Positions 6,885-15,677 of a stretch of DNA of 64,000 bases are shown here, in pieces. Source of the DNA: Gammaproteobacteria bacterium RIFCSPHIGHO2_12_FULL_36_30 (GTDB taxonomy: Bacteria; Pseudomonadota; Gammaproteobacteria; Coxiellales; Coxiellaceae); contig MGXU01000003.1 in assembly GCA_001801815.1 (NCBI GenBank), forward strand, positions 124,001-188,000, given 5' to 3'. How positions within the stretch are numbered: position 1 is the first letter of the stretch; the number at the start of each line of letters is the position of its first letter. Made by a program: the position numbers and the translations under genes. The notes beneath the pieces were generated by a model. It worked only from the letters and a program-made list of their open reading frames with translations, made no database searches and was not told the origin of the DNA.

Positions 6885-8516
6885 TTATCGCGGAGATGGC
6901 AATGGTGATAATGACACTTCGCTATTGCGCGGCGACAAATGAAAAAGCGCTGGTGATGAAGCAGGTGATAATGGCAATTTAATATCATTGCAAGGTTCGT
7001 TATTTATTATTTCGTTTCGGAAGTTAGTGAGTGCAGCCTCAATAACATTGAAGTTCGGTGTCTCTATAAAAAAATACGGTTCTAAAAAAATATATAACTG
7101 CGCTAGCATATAATCAAAATCATGGTAGTTATCTTTTTTCGGAATACGGATAATCTGAGCGATAATTTCCAATATTTGCGCGTCAAGTACTATTGATAAA
7201 AAATGTATTCGAGCAATTTCAGAGTGAGCTGCCTCATGTCGCCGACCCACTACATTAATAATGCGTATATCTTCATCATCCAGTGTTAATAAAGTGGATT
7301 TAATATCATCAGCAAAACAAAGTAATTCTGAAAATGGAATCAAACGACACGTTTTATAAACTTTGTCTCGCTTTTCCTGAAATAATTTTTGCATTTCTGG
7401 AGTTAATTCTTGAAAACGAAATTCATGAAAACACCTAATATGAAACCACAAAAAATGTTCTACTTGCACAATCATTTCATCAAATGATTGACTATTGCGA
7501 TCAATAGAACATTCGACCTTTAGCATTTTATCTATAAAATCGCGCTTATCATCATCGCACACATTCAATTTTTCAAATTCTTTGGTTAGCAGATCAACCA
7601 AATCCATCTTATGTAACAACACACAATAATAAAACTGCCTTGGTAGTATGTTAGATAGAAAAAATAATATGCTGGCTTTGTTTTGCGTCATATCATTCAA
7701 TACGAAAGAAAATGGTGATCGCGCTATTGCCAAGAAGTTCGCTCTCGATTCACCCATGCGAAATAACCACCACGCGGCCGCACTATTTTTTTGTAACGTT
7801 TGACGATCTTCTTCGCTTAAGTCAAAAACCTGAAAATCAAAAACTGCTTTTGAATAATGTTCTAAAAAACAGTCTGGTTTTATATTTTTATTATTTAAAT
7901 ATTCCATTAAGAAATCAGTTACTGTTTTTTCCGACAATTCACCAAACATTTCCATTGCATGTAAAATATCTTTTAGGATCGTTAATCCTTTCTTGGTTTT
8001 ATCGCAACTCAGAATATCAAAAATAACTATCAAACTTTCTTTAGAAATACTGATATGAGAAGAAAAAGCTCGAAAAAGTAATCGATTAATAGTTTTCAAA
8101 CTTTGCGAATTTTGAATCACTAAATCTAAAACTATGTTTAGATTATCTCGATTTAATAAATCTTTCCTATCAGCGAAGAGTAGTACGTTAGATATAAAAA
8201 CAAGATTGCGTTTATGTGTATACAAAGTACAAAGGAAATCAGCGGTTAAGTGTTTGTGCTGATAAAATATAGCGATCAAATTGCGAAAATAAACTGGGTC
8301 CTCCTGTGCAGTTAATAATGTGGCAATGTGCTCATCAAGATTTTTATTTGCTTTCTCAAAATGATAACAAATTACCCACAACGCAACGCGAACGTTTTCG
8401 TTATGCAACCATTCGCGATCAATAACCACAGTTTGTGTTTCAGGACAATTTTGAAGCCATTTTATTATGGCATCTGTAATTGCTAAATCGGATATCCCAT
8501 CGTTAATCATGCGCAT
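6885..8516 (-). CDS. large helical-repeat protein of unknown function, effector-like
   Basis: A 543-residue soluble protein with no signal peptide or membrane segment and no family I recognise. The first ~230 residues look like degenerate alpha-helical repeats of about 35-40 residues (LTADFLCTLYTHKRNL, LLNRDNLNIVLDLVI, ISKESLIVIFDIL, LSEKTVTDFLMEYL). The last 30 residues are a low-complexity Ser-Pro tail with six S-P steps (PLSPASSPALFHLSP, then SLSPLPSPR), which would be sites for eukaryotic proline-directed kinases. It is convergent with ruvB (2-bp gap) and divergent from tolQ. Given the Dot/Icm genes nearby, a secreted effector is a reasonable guess, not a demonstrated function. Confidence 0.55.
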   Translation of the reverse strand: MRMINDGISDLAITDAIIKWLQNCPETQTVVIDREWLHNENVRVALWVICYHFEKANKNLDEHIATLLTAQEDPVYFRNLIAIFYQHKHLTADFLCTLYTHKRNLVFISNVLLFADRKDLLNRDNLNIVLDLVIQNSQSLKTINRLLFRAFSSHISISKESLIVIFDILSCDKTKKGLTILKDILHAMEMFGELSEKTVTDFLMEYLNNKNIKPDCFLEHYSKAVFDFQVFDLSEEDRQTLQKNSAAAWWLFRMGESRANFLAIARSPFSFVLNDMTQNKASILFFLSNILPRQFYYCVLLHKMDLVDLLTKEFEKLNVCDDDKRDFIDKMLKVECSIDRNSQSFDEMIVQVEHFLWFHIRCFHEFRFQELTPEMQKLFQEKRDKVYKTCRLIPFSELLCFADDIKSTLLTLDDEDIRIINVVGRRHEAAHSEIARIHFLSIVLDAQILEIIAQIIRIPKKDNYHDFDYMLAQLYIFLEPYFFIETPNFNVIEAALTNFRNEIINNEPCNDIKLPLSPASSPALFHLSPRNSEVSLSPLPSPR

Positions 8517-8576
8517 ATTATTATTCCTGTGTTTTTTGAAAACATCTTATTGTAAAAAAAAACACACCGAGTATCA

Positions 8577-8609
8577 TTTATAGATATCTTAAGTCCGTAC
8601 GAATATCGC
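8577..8609 (+). promoter_or_regulatory. possible response-regulator box and promoter for tolQR
   Basis: TTATA-GATATC-TTAAG (second half-site 8589-8593) is followed after exactly 10 bp by TATCGC (8604-8609). The spacing and the N6 pattern match the boxes before icmV and icmW, but the first half-site is degenerate. The predicted start would lie just ahead of the GGGGAGA ribosome site of tolQ. This is a weak candidate. Confidence 0.3.
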
Positions 8610-8633
8610 TTAGTTTTTGGGGAGAAATTTTAG

Positions 8634-9305
8634 ATGACAACTGACACTTCCTTTTTTGATTTTATCATAAATGCTAGCTTTATAGTCAAGTGTGTTATTT
8701 TGATTTTAGTGTTTGCGTCCATTTCGTCATGGACCATGATTGTTGAGCGCTGGAAATTCTATAAAAATCAATGGGAGGAAACGGCACAATTTGAAACACG
8801 TTTTTGGTCTGGAATTGCGATAAATGATTTATATAATTCGGTAAAGAACGAACCGACTGAAATGTCTGGTTTGCCGAAAGTATTTTCAGCGGGTTTTGAA
8901 ACATTTTCAAAATTACAAACTGATGGAAATCATAATACGGATAGTATTATGGATAGCACACAACGCGCAATGCAAGCTGCAGAAAGTGATGTCAATGATA
9001 AATTAGAACAATCGTTGGGATGGCTTTCAACAATTGGTTCGATGAGTCCATTTGTTGGAATATTTGGAACCGTGTGGGGAATTATGACTGCGTTTCAAGC
9101 GCTCGGCACAATGCAACAAGCATCAATTGCTGCTGTCGCCCCCGGTATTTCTGAAGCATTAATTACAACTGCGCTTGGATTATTTGCTGCGATTCCCGCA
9201 GGTGTTGCATATAATCGTTTTACACAACAAGTTTCTCGCATACAAAATCGTATGGAAACATTTTCGTCAGAATTAACTAATATTTTGCAGCGGGCAGTTA
9301 GATGA
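8634..9305 (+). CDS. tolQ: Tol-Pal system proton channel subunit TolQ
   Basis: TolQ forms the inner-membrane proton channel with TolR that energises outer-membrane constriction during division. The 223-residue product has an N-terminal helix (FIVKCVILILVFASISSWTMIVERWK), a cytoplasmic loop and two C-terminal helices around GSMSPFVGIFGTVWGIMTAFQ and ISEALITTALGLFAAIPAGVAYN, the ExbB/MotA/TolQ signatures. The ribosome site is GGGGAGA. It overlaps tolR by 4 bp (ATGA). The usual ybgC upstream and tolA, tolB and pal downstream are absent here. Confidence 0.95.
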   Translation: MTTDTSFFDFIINASFIVKCVILILVFASISSWTMIVERWKFYKNQWEETAQFETRFWSGIAINDLYNSVKNEPTEMSGLPKVFSAGFETFSKLQTDGNHNTDSIMDSTQRAMQAAESDVNDKLEQSLGWLSTIGSMSPFVGIFGTVWGIMTAFQALGTMQQASIAAVAPGISEALITTALGLFAAIPAGVAYNRFTQQVSRIQNRMETFSSELTNILQRAVR

Positions 9306-9763
9306 CTTTTCAGAGAAAAAAAAGAGCGCGACAAAAACCGATTAGTGAAATTAATTTAGTGCCATACATTGATGTGATGTTGGTATTATTATTAATTTTT
9401 ATGATTACTGCGCCGCTTTTAACACAAGGCGTGCAAGTGCAATTACCATCCGCTTCTGCAAAAGCAATGCCGCCGCAAAAATCAATGCCAATTATTGTGA
9501 GTGTGAACAACCGCGGCGAATTATTTTTAAATACTTCCGCAACACCTGATCGTCCAATTTCACCGCAAGAATTAATGTCGGATGTTTCATCGCAATTAAC
9601 AACTGCGCAAGCGCAACATAAAGAACAAGATGTTTTTGTGAAAGGTGATCGCAATGCGAATTATGGTGAGGTTATGAAAGCGATGGTTTTACTGCAAAAA
9701 GCAGGTGCGAATGATGTGGGACTTGTGACGTTGAGTCCGAGTAATAATAAAATGCAATCGTAA
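9302..9763 (+). CDS. tolR: Tol-Pal system protein TolR
   Basis: TolR is the ExbD-like partner of TolQ. The 153-residue protein has a short basic cytoplasmic start (MTFQRKKRARQKPISEINLV), one membrane helix PYIDVMLVLLLIFMITAPLL with the proton-carrying Asp, and a periplasmic ExbD/TolR domain ending in VLLQKAGANDVGLVT. Translation is coupled to tolQ by a 4-bp overlap. The Tol genes stop here; the next gene is convergent and unrelated. Confidence 0.95.
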   Translation: MTFQRKKRARQKPISEINLVPYIDVMLVLLLIFMITAPLLTQGVQVQLPSASAKAMPPQKSMPIIVSVNNRGELFLNTSATPDRPISPQELMSDVSSQLTTAQAQHKEQDVFVKGDRNANYGEVMKAMVLLQKAGANDVGLVTLSPSNNKMQS

Positions 9764-9806
9764 AATAATCGCGATGAAGTTTTAGTGAGGCGAAAAATTT
9801 TTATCG

Positions 9807-11564
9807 TTATGCAGGCTGTATCGAAAAATTTTTCGAATGAGAATTTGCGTCACGGACATTAGTGAATTGACCAGCACTGTGACGATAACGAAAATAATTA
9901 TGAACCGATTTTAATTTTTCAGAATCAGTACTAATAAAATCTATAACATTTTTTTTCAAACCAGTGTCCAGCTTTGCGGATGTACCAGCTTCAATCAAAT
10001 TGCTACCATCACCTTTCGTAACAGCGATTTGCTTTTCTTTTTCATCCAAACGAGATTGCGCGACATCACCCGTTTTTAGAAGAAGGTATCCCCCATTCGC
10101 AACTAATCCCGCATAAATTGTCCAACAAAGTTTGTATAATTGCATAATAACTTTTGAATCATTTGCGGTATATTTTTTACTTTCAAAAACAAACCCTGCG
10201 CTGGTTGCGATTGAAACCAATGCAGAGCTTAATGCGAAAATAGCAAAATAAACTTTTACTGCAGCAAAAAATGCTTCTTGAATAGAACTGTATCCATTTA
10301 CAAAACGATCATAAAATTTGATACAAGCACGCACATAAAAAATTTCTGTCATCACTACTGAAACAATAGCAATAATTTTCGCCACATCTTCATGCAATCC
10401 TAATGTATTAGCACCTTCGCGCGATAATTTATCCAGCAGAAATCCAAGTAATGGGCAACCTAGCGTTAAAATAGCCGTTACTGCGGTTTTCGGTAATGTG
10501 GGAAACATGCGATAACCGGTTTCTTCCAGAAATACACGAATCATTTCGATATTTACGTTTTTATTTTTTTCATCACGGGCAATAGACCTTTCACTTAACG
10601 CTGGGTGATTTGCAACTACAAAAAGTTTTCGAAATTGTTTTTCTGTCTTAATATCAGCAGTAATAAAACGTTCTAAATCTTGCGTAAAATATTTATATTC
10701 TGGATCCTTATTTAATAACAGATGATATTTACGATCACACCATCGATAAAATTGTGGTATCTCTTTAAAAATCAATCCAAATGCAGCAACGAGTCGAGTG
10801 ATCACAGTATACAAAACACTTAAACAAATAATTGCGAACACTTCATAGAAACGATTAACATGAGGATTTTCACTGGTCATGCCCATTCTCTTAGCGCCAT
10901 CAAGCGCCATTTGAATGGTAGCAACAGCTGCAATGCAGGCAACCACTGCGCAAGCTGCGAAACCAAATCTGTGAATATTTTTTGCATCAGACTTCAACAA
11001 ATCACGAACCATCTGAACAAACTCAGCTTGCGATTCATAGGCCGTTGCATGATTGACGAAATAACAAGATATTGGGTAAAGCGCATATTCTATATACATT
11101 CCTGCGCTACCAACATCAATATCAAAAAATTCTTTGCTGACATTATCAAGCGACAAACCAGCAAAAAATATTGATGGTAGCGCAGCAGGAACACCGCGAA
11201 GCAAAATGTTTTTAAGAAAGCTGGTGAGATTGGTGCAATCAAAAAAAGTAGGGAAAGATGCTTGAGTCGTGGTGCGTCCTAACAAGGAATCGCTCTCTGA
11301 TGGTTGCGCTGCGGCAGCTCTTGTTGGTGGACGATCTTCGTGACGATCTTCGTTAGGATTAACCGAGTCTTGAAAAAAAGCATGAGGGATTTCAGCAAAA
11401 CTATCAGCTACTCGTTGAGATGAATATGGTTGAACATCATTTTGACTGGACGAATCTCTACGATGTAACGAAACAAAAGTTTCAGATGTCCCTTCGATTC
11501 TACCAATAACATGTCCCGCAAAACTTTCCGTTTGGACACCCTTATCAAAAGTTACTCGGCTCAT
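9807..11564 (-). CDS. multi-pass membrane protein of unknown function, effector-like
   Basis: A 585-residue protein with a ~110-residue hydrophilic, Ser/Arg/Asp-rich N-terminus, then about eight hydrophobic segments (for example FGFAACAVVACIAAVATIQM, FYEVFAIICLSVLYTVITRL and FFAAVKVYFAIFALSSAL) and a ~90-residue polar tail. It has no signal peptide and no family I recognise. The N-terminal region holds ESDSLL (residues 90-95), which fits the eukaryotic acidic di-leucine sorting motif [DE]xxxL[LI] used for lysosomal or vacuolar membrane proteins. That, and the nearby Dot/Icm genes, suggest a translocated membrane effector; this is inference only. Confidence 0.5.
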   Translation of the reverse strand: MSRVTFDKGVQTESFAGHVIGRIEGTSETFVSLHRRDSSSQNDVQPYSSQRVADSFAEIPHAFFQDSVNPNEDRHEDRPPTRAAAAQPSESDSLLGRTTTQASFPTFFDCTNLTSFLKNILLRGVPAALPSIFFAGLSLDNVSKEFFDIDVGSAGMYIEYALYPISCYFVNHATAYESQAEFVQMVRDLLKSDAKNIHRFGFAACAVVACIAAVATIQMALDGAKRMGMTSENPHVNRFYEVFAIICLSVLYTVITRLVAAFGLIFKEIPQFYRWCDRKYHLLLNKDPEYKYFTQDLERFITADIKTEKQFRKLFVVANHPALSERSIARDEKNKNVNIEMIRVFLEETGYRMFPTLPKTAVTAILTLGCPLLGFLLDKLSREGANTLGLHEDVAKIIAIVSVVMTEIFYVRACIKFYDRFVNGYSSIQEAFFAAVKVYFAIFALSSALVSIATSAGFVFESKKYTANDSKVIMQLYKLCWTIYAGLVANGGYLLLKTGDVAQSRLDEKEKQIAVTKGDGSNLIEAGTSAKLDTGLKKNVIDFISTDSEKLKSVHNYFRYRHSAGQFTNVRDANSHSKNFSIQPA

Positions 11565-11655
11565 CTTCGCCCCTTCATAAAATTTATTATTCTGTGATCA
11601 ATTCTACCGCGACCAGGACTCAATTAGATATTCGTGTTTCAAAGATAATGTTTCC

Positions 11656-13144
<1,489 letters not shown>

Positions 13145-13214
13145 TATTGATTCAACTACAAGATTTCTATATATTCAAGCAAGTTATGTATATTTTTACT
13201 CTTGAGAAATCATA

Positions 13215-13463
13215 ATGGAAACGTTAAAGCAAACACTTGTAGTTCCGGAAAATCATAAAATCCACATCGATGTAACACTGCCTGATAGTTTTCCTACCGG
13301 TCAAGTCGAAGTGTTATTAGTATTTTCTAATAAGTTAACTTCATCTAATGACGGCATCAATATTGCAATATTACAGTTAGCTGGGGTACTGAAAAATTCA
13401 TCTCACTTCGGCGGCGACCCTTTACTAACCCAAAAGGCGTTGCGCAATGAATGGGAAAGATAA
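13215..13463 (+). CDS. VapB-like antitoxin
   Basis: An 82-residue protein beginning METLKQTLVVPENHKIHIDVTLPDSFPTGQVEVLLVF, resembling antitoxins that accompany PIN-domain toxins and start with a short beta-rich DNA-binding domain. The C-terminal half (LQLAGVLKNSSHFGGDPLLTQKALRNEW) has the L-A-G-x-L-K-x-S-x-x-F-x-G-D-P pattern of the toxin-binding part. Its stop overlaps the toxin start by 17 bp. The pair lies between wrbA and zapE. Confidence 0.75.
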   Translation: METLKQTLVVPENHKIHIDVTLPDSFPTGQVEVLLVFSNKLTSSNDGINIAILQLAGVLKNSSHFGGDPLLTQKALRNEWER

Positions 13464-13839
13464 TTTTTTGCTGGACACCAATGTTGTATTGGGATTTCTC
13501 AATGGAAACTCGAAAATAAGTGATTTCTTCGAGAAAAAATTAATGCAATCTACTCTCCACGTAAGTCAAATTACACGCATGAAGCTCTTGGGATATTCCG
13601 GGATTACATCAGAAGAAGAAAAACATCTCAAAAAATTTTTATCATACGTAAAGGTGCTGCCAATCAATGACGCTGTGTGCGATCAGGCAATTACTTTGAG
13701 ACGTGAAAAAAAATTAAAATTACCTGATGCATTGATTGCTGCGACAGCAATTTGTTTTGATCTTATGCTGGTGACATGTGACTCAGACTTGCTAGATAAA
13801 AATAGTCATTTTCGCAGTATGAATCCGATAACAGCATGA
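13447..13839 (+). CDS. VapC-like PIN-domain protein with altered catalytic Glu
   Basis: A 130-residue PIN-domain protein of the VapC type, normally a metal-dependent endoribonuclease. The first acidic motif is present (FLLDTNVVLGFL, Asp near residue 10), as are the third (KLPDALIAATA) and the C-terminal LVTCDSDLL. The second motif, usually S-x-I-T-x-x-E-L-L, reads SQITRMKLLGY: the catalytic Glu is Lys (codon AAG instead of GAG or GAA). This predicts loss or strong loss of RNase activity while folding and antitoxin binding could remain. It overlaps zapE by 4 bp (ATGA), so its translation may be kept for coupling to zapE. Confidence 0.8.
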   Translation: MNGKDNFLLDTNVVLGFLNGNSKISDFFEKKLMQSTLHVSQITRMKLLGYSGITSEEEKHLKKFLSYVKVLPINDAVCDQAITLRREKKLKLPDALIAATAICFDLMLVTCDSDLLDKNSHFRSMNPITA

Positions 13840-14933
13840 TCCCACTTCAATATTACCAACAAGAACTCAACGCCGGGCGAATTCAGCCTGACGAACGTCA
13901 ACGCCCGGTCGTCGAAAAATTAAATTTAATTTATCAAGAATTGACGGCACGTGAAAAAAGCAAAAAGGCTAGCCTGACAAAATTGTTCTTTCGCAAAAAA
14001 CCTGTCAAGGGATTATATTTGTGGGGCAACGTTGGCATTGGCAAAACTTTTTTGATGGATTGTTTTTATCATTGCCTTGAAATTCCAAAATTGCGTTTGC
14101 ATTTTCATCAATTCATGTTGCGCATGCACGAAGAGTTGAAAAAAATACAGGGCAAAAAAAATCCGCTGGCGCTAATCGCTAAAAAGATATCCCAAACAAC
14201 TTCTGTAATTTGTTTTGATGAATTTTTTGTATCCGATATTGCGGATGCGATGATTTTAGGTGAACTTTTTTTTCATCTGTTTAAAAATGGCGTGACATTG
14301 GTGACAAGTTCAAATATTCCACCCGATTTGTTGTACAAAGATGGTTTGCAACGCGAAAGATTTTTGCCAGCGATTGAACTTATCAAAAAAAATACGGATA
14401 TCGTGCACTTACATTCTAAAGTTGATTATCGTCAACAGCACATTCGTCAAAGTGGTGTTTATTACACACCGCTTGATGAAGCGTCCGAACACAAAATGGA
14501 AAATGCATTTATACATTTTTCACAAGGCGCAACAGTTTTGTACGATGCGATTTCCATTTATCAACGTGATATCGCAATTATCAAACAAGCAGGATCAGTT
14601 ATTTGGTTTGATTTTGAAATTATTTGTGGTCGCCCCCGTTCGCAAAATGATTATCTTGCGCTCGCGCAAAGTTATCATACGATCATGATTCAGAACTTAC
14701 GTCACATTCATGCGGATGAAAATGATCTTATATTGTCATTTATTTATTTAGTGGATATTTTATATGACGCACATTGTCGATTAATCATCTCATCAAGCGT
14801 TTTACCTCAAGGAATTTATACGGGAAATAAAACTCAGCAGCCTTTTCAACGCACATTGTCACGTTTAATTGAAATGCAATCCGAAAATTATGTCTATCCA
14901 GAAACAATTGGAAAAATGTTGACGGATTTATAA
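13836..14933 (+). CDS. zapE: cell division ATPase ZapE (AFG1-like)
   Basis: ZapE is an AFG1/LACE1-family AAA ATPase that acts at the division ring under stress or low oxygen. The 365-residue length is typical. The Walker A is LYLWGNVGIGKTFLMDCFYH, Walker B is TSVICFDEFFVSDIADAMIL, and sensor 1 is GVTLVTSSNIPPDLLYKDGLQRERFLPAI, all highly characteristic. The C-terminal part (WFDFEIICGRPRSQNDYLALA, then IYLVDILYDAHCRLIISS and FQRTLSRLIEMQSENY) completes the family pattern. Its start codon is shared with the end of the PIN gene. Confidence 0.95.
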   Translation: MIPLQYYQQELNAGRIQPDERQRPVVEKLNLIYQELTAREKSKKASLTKLFFRKKPVKGLYLWGNVGIGKTFLMDCFYHCLEIPKLRLHFHQFMLRMHEELKKIQGKKNPLALIAKKISQTTSVICFDEFFVSDIADAMILGELFFHLFKNGVTLVTSSNIPPDLLYKDGLQRERFLPAIELIKKNTDIVHLHSKVDYRQQHIRQSGVYYTPLDEASEHKMENAFIHFSQGATVLYDAISIYQRDIAIIKQAGSVIWFDFEIICGRPRSQNDYLALAQSYHTIMIQNLRHIHADENDLILSFIYLVDILYDAHCRLIISSSVLPQGIYTGNKTQQPFQRTLSRLIEMQSENYVYPETIGKMLTDL

Positions 14934-15000
14934 AAAAATGGATAATGATTGTGTGCAAAATGTACTGTACAAAATTTTTTAATTTATTTTATTTTTTCTC

Positions 15001-15028
15001 TTGTGATCAAAAATGTTGGTGATATAAT
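15001..15028 (+). promoter_or_regulatory. sigma-70-type promoter of fis
   Basis: TTGTGA (15001-15006) and TATAAT (15023-15028) are separated by 16 bp. The transcript would start near 15035 and carry the AAGAGGAG ribosome site (15073-15080) of fis. The ~150-bp region between zapE and fis holds nothing else I can name. Confidence 0.65.
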
Positions 15029-15087
15029 GATCCACACTGAGACAAACGAATAATTTTTTTTAAACAACTTTTAAGAGGAGAACGGCC

Positions 15088-15384
15088 TTGGACGGAGCAG
15101 CACAACCAATGAACAACACGATCGTCGCATTAGCCCCAGAAGCGCAAGGCAGTCAAACGCTGAGCTTGCGAGAAAGTGTAAATCACACATTGCAACAATA
15201 CATCACGAAATTAGACGGTCAAACACCAGCTGATTTGTATATGCTTGTGTTGGCTGAAGTTGAAAAACCATTATTAGAAATGGTTTTGAAGTTAACAAAC
15301 AACAATCAAAGCAAAGCTGCGATTATTTTAGGATTGAGTCGCGGTACTTTACGCAAGAAAATGGCAATCTACGGATTAAACTAA
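15088..15384 (+). CDS. fis: DNA-binding protein Fis
   Basis: Fis is a nucleoid protein that bends DNA and coordinates growth-phase transcription; in Legionella several Fis paralogues control effector genes. The 98-residue length equals E. coli Fis. The C-terminal helix-turn-helix is NNQSKAAIILGLSRGTLRKKMAIYGLN, and the central helices LYMLVLAEVEKPLLEMVLKLT match. The start is TTG 15088, chosen because AAGAGGAG is 7 bp upstream and the length then fits. ATG 15109 is the alternative. dusB, usually upstream, is absent. Confidence 0.93.
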   Translation: MDGAAQPMNNTIVALAPEAQGSQTLSLRESVNHTLQQYITKLDGQTPADLYMLVLAEVEKPLLEMVLKLTNNNQSKAAIILGLSRGTLRKKMAIYGLN

Positions 15385-15395
15385 TCTCAGAAATC

Positions 15396-15446
15396 GAACG
15401 CTAGCGAAGTGCGGAGATCTGCCGTCGCAAGCGTTCAGGTTTTTTT
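15396..15446 (+). terminator. rho-independent terminator after fis
   Basis: GAACGCT (15396-15402) pairs with AGCGTTC (15430-15436), extended by GCG/CGC after one mismatch, and is followed by seven T (15440-15446). The right arm overlaps the last codons of the convergent acyl carrier protein gene. The loop is long (about 20 nt), so efficiency is uncertain. Confidence 0.55.
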
Positions 15447-15677
15447 CGGTTTATTTTTTTCAACCACAGCAACTAAATCTGCAATCGTGTGAATGTGTTC
15501 TAGTGTTTTGTCAGAAATATGAATTCCAAATGTGTCATTGACTGCAATCAGCAAATCAATTGCGTCCAGCGAATCTAATTTTAATTCTTTTTCTAAATCA
15601 GTTTCTGGTCGAACAAGCGCGGAATTTACCGCGAAGCGTTCAACCAGAATTTGTTTGACTTGATCGAATGTTGTCAT
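15435..15677 (-). CDS. acyl carrier protein coupled to dotA
   Basis: An 80-residue acyl carrier protein. The phosphopantetheine attachment Ser is in ELKLDSLDAIDLLIAVND (residues about 33-50), matching the canonical D-S-L-D motif; flanking helices (FDQVKQILVERFAV and TIADLVAVVEK) match the fold. Its ATG overlaps the dotA stop (ATGA), so it is translated with the Dot/Icm core gene. It is not in a fab cluster, so it is probably not the main AcpP. A role in a dedicated acylation linked to secretion is possible but unproven. Confidence 0.9.
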   Translation of the reverse strand: MTTFDQVKQILVERFAVNSALVRPETDLEKELKLDSLDAIDLLIAVNDTFGIHISDKTLEHIHTIADLVAVVEKNKPKKT

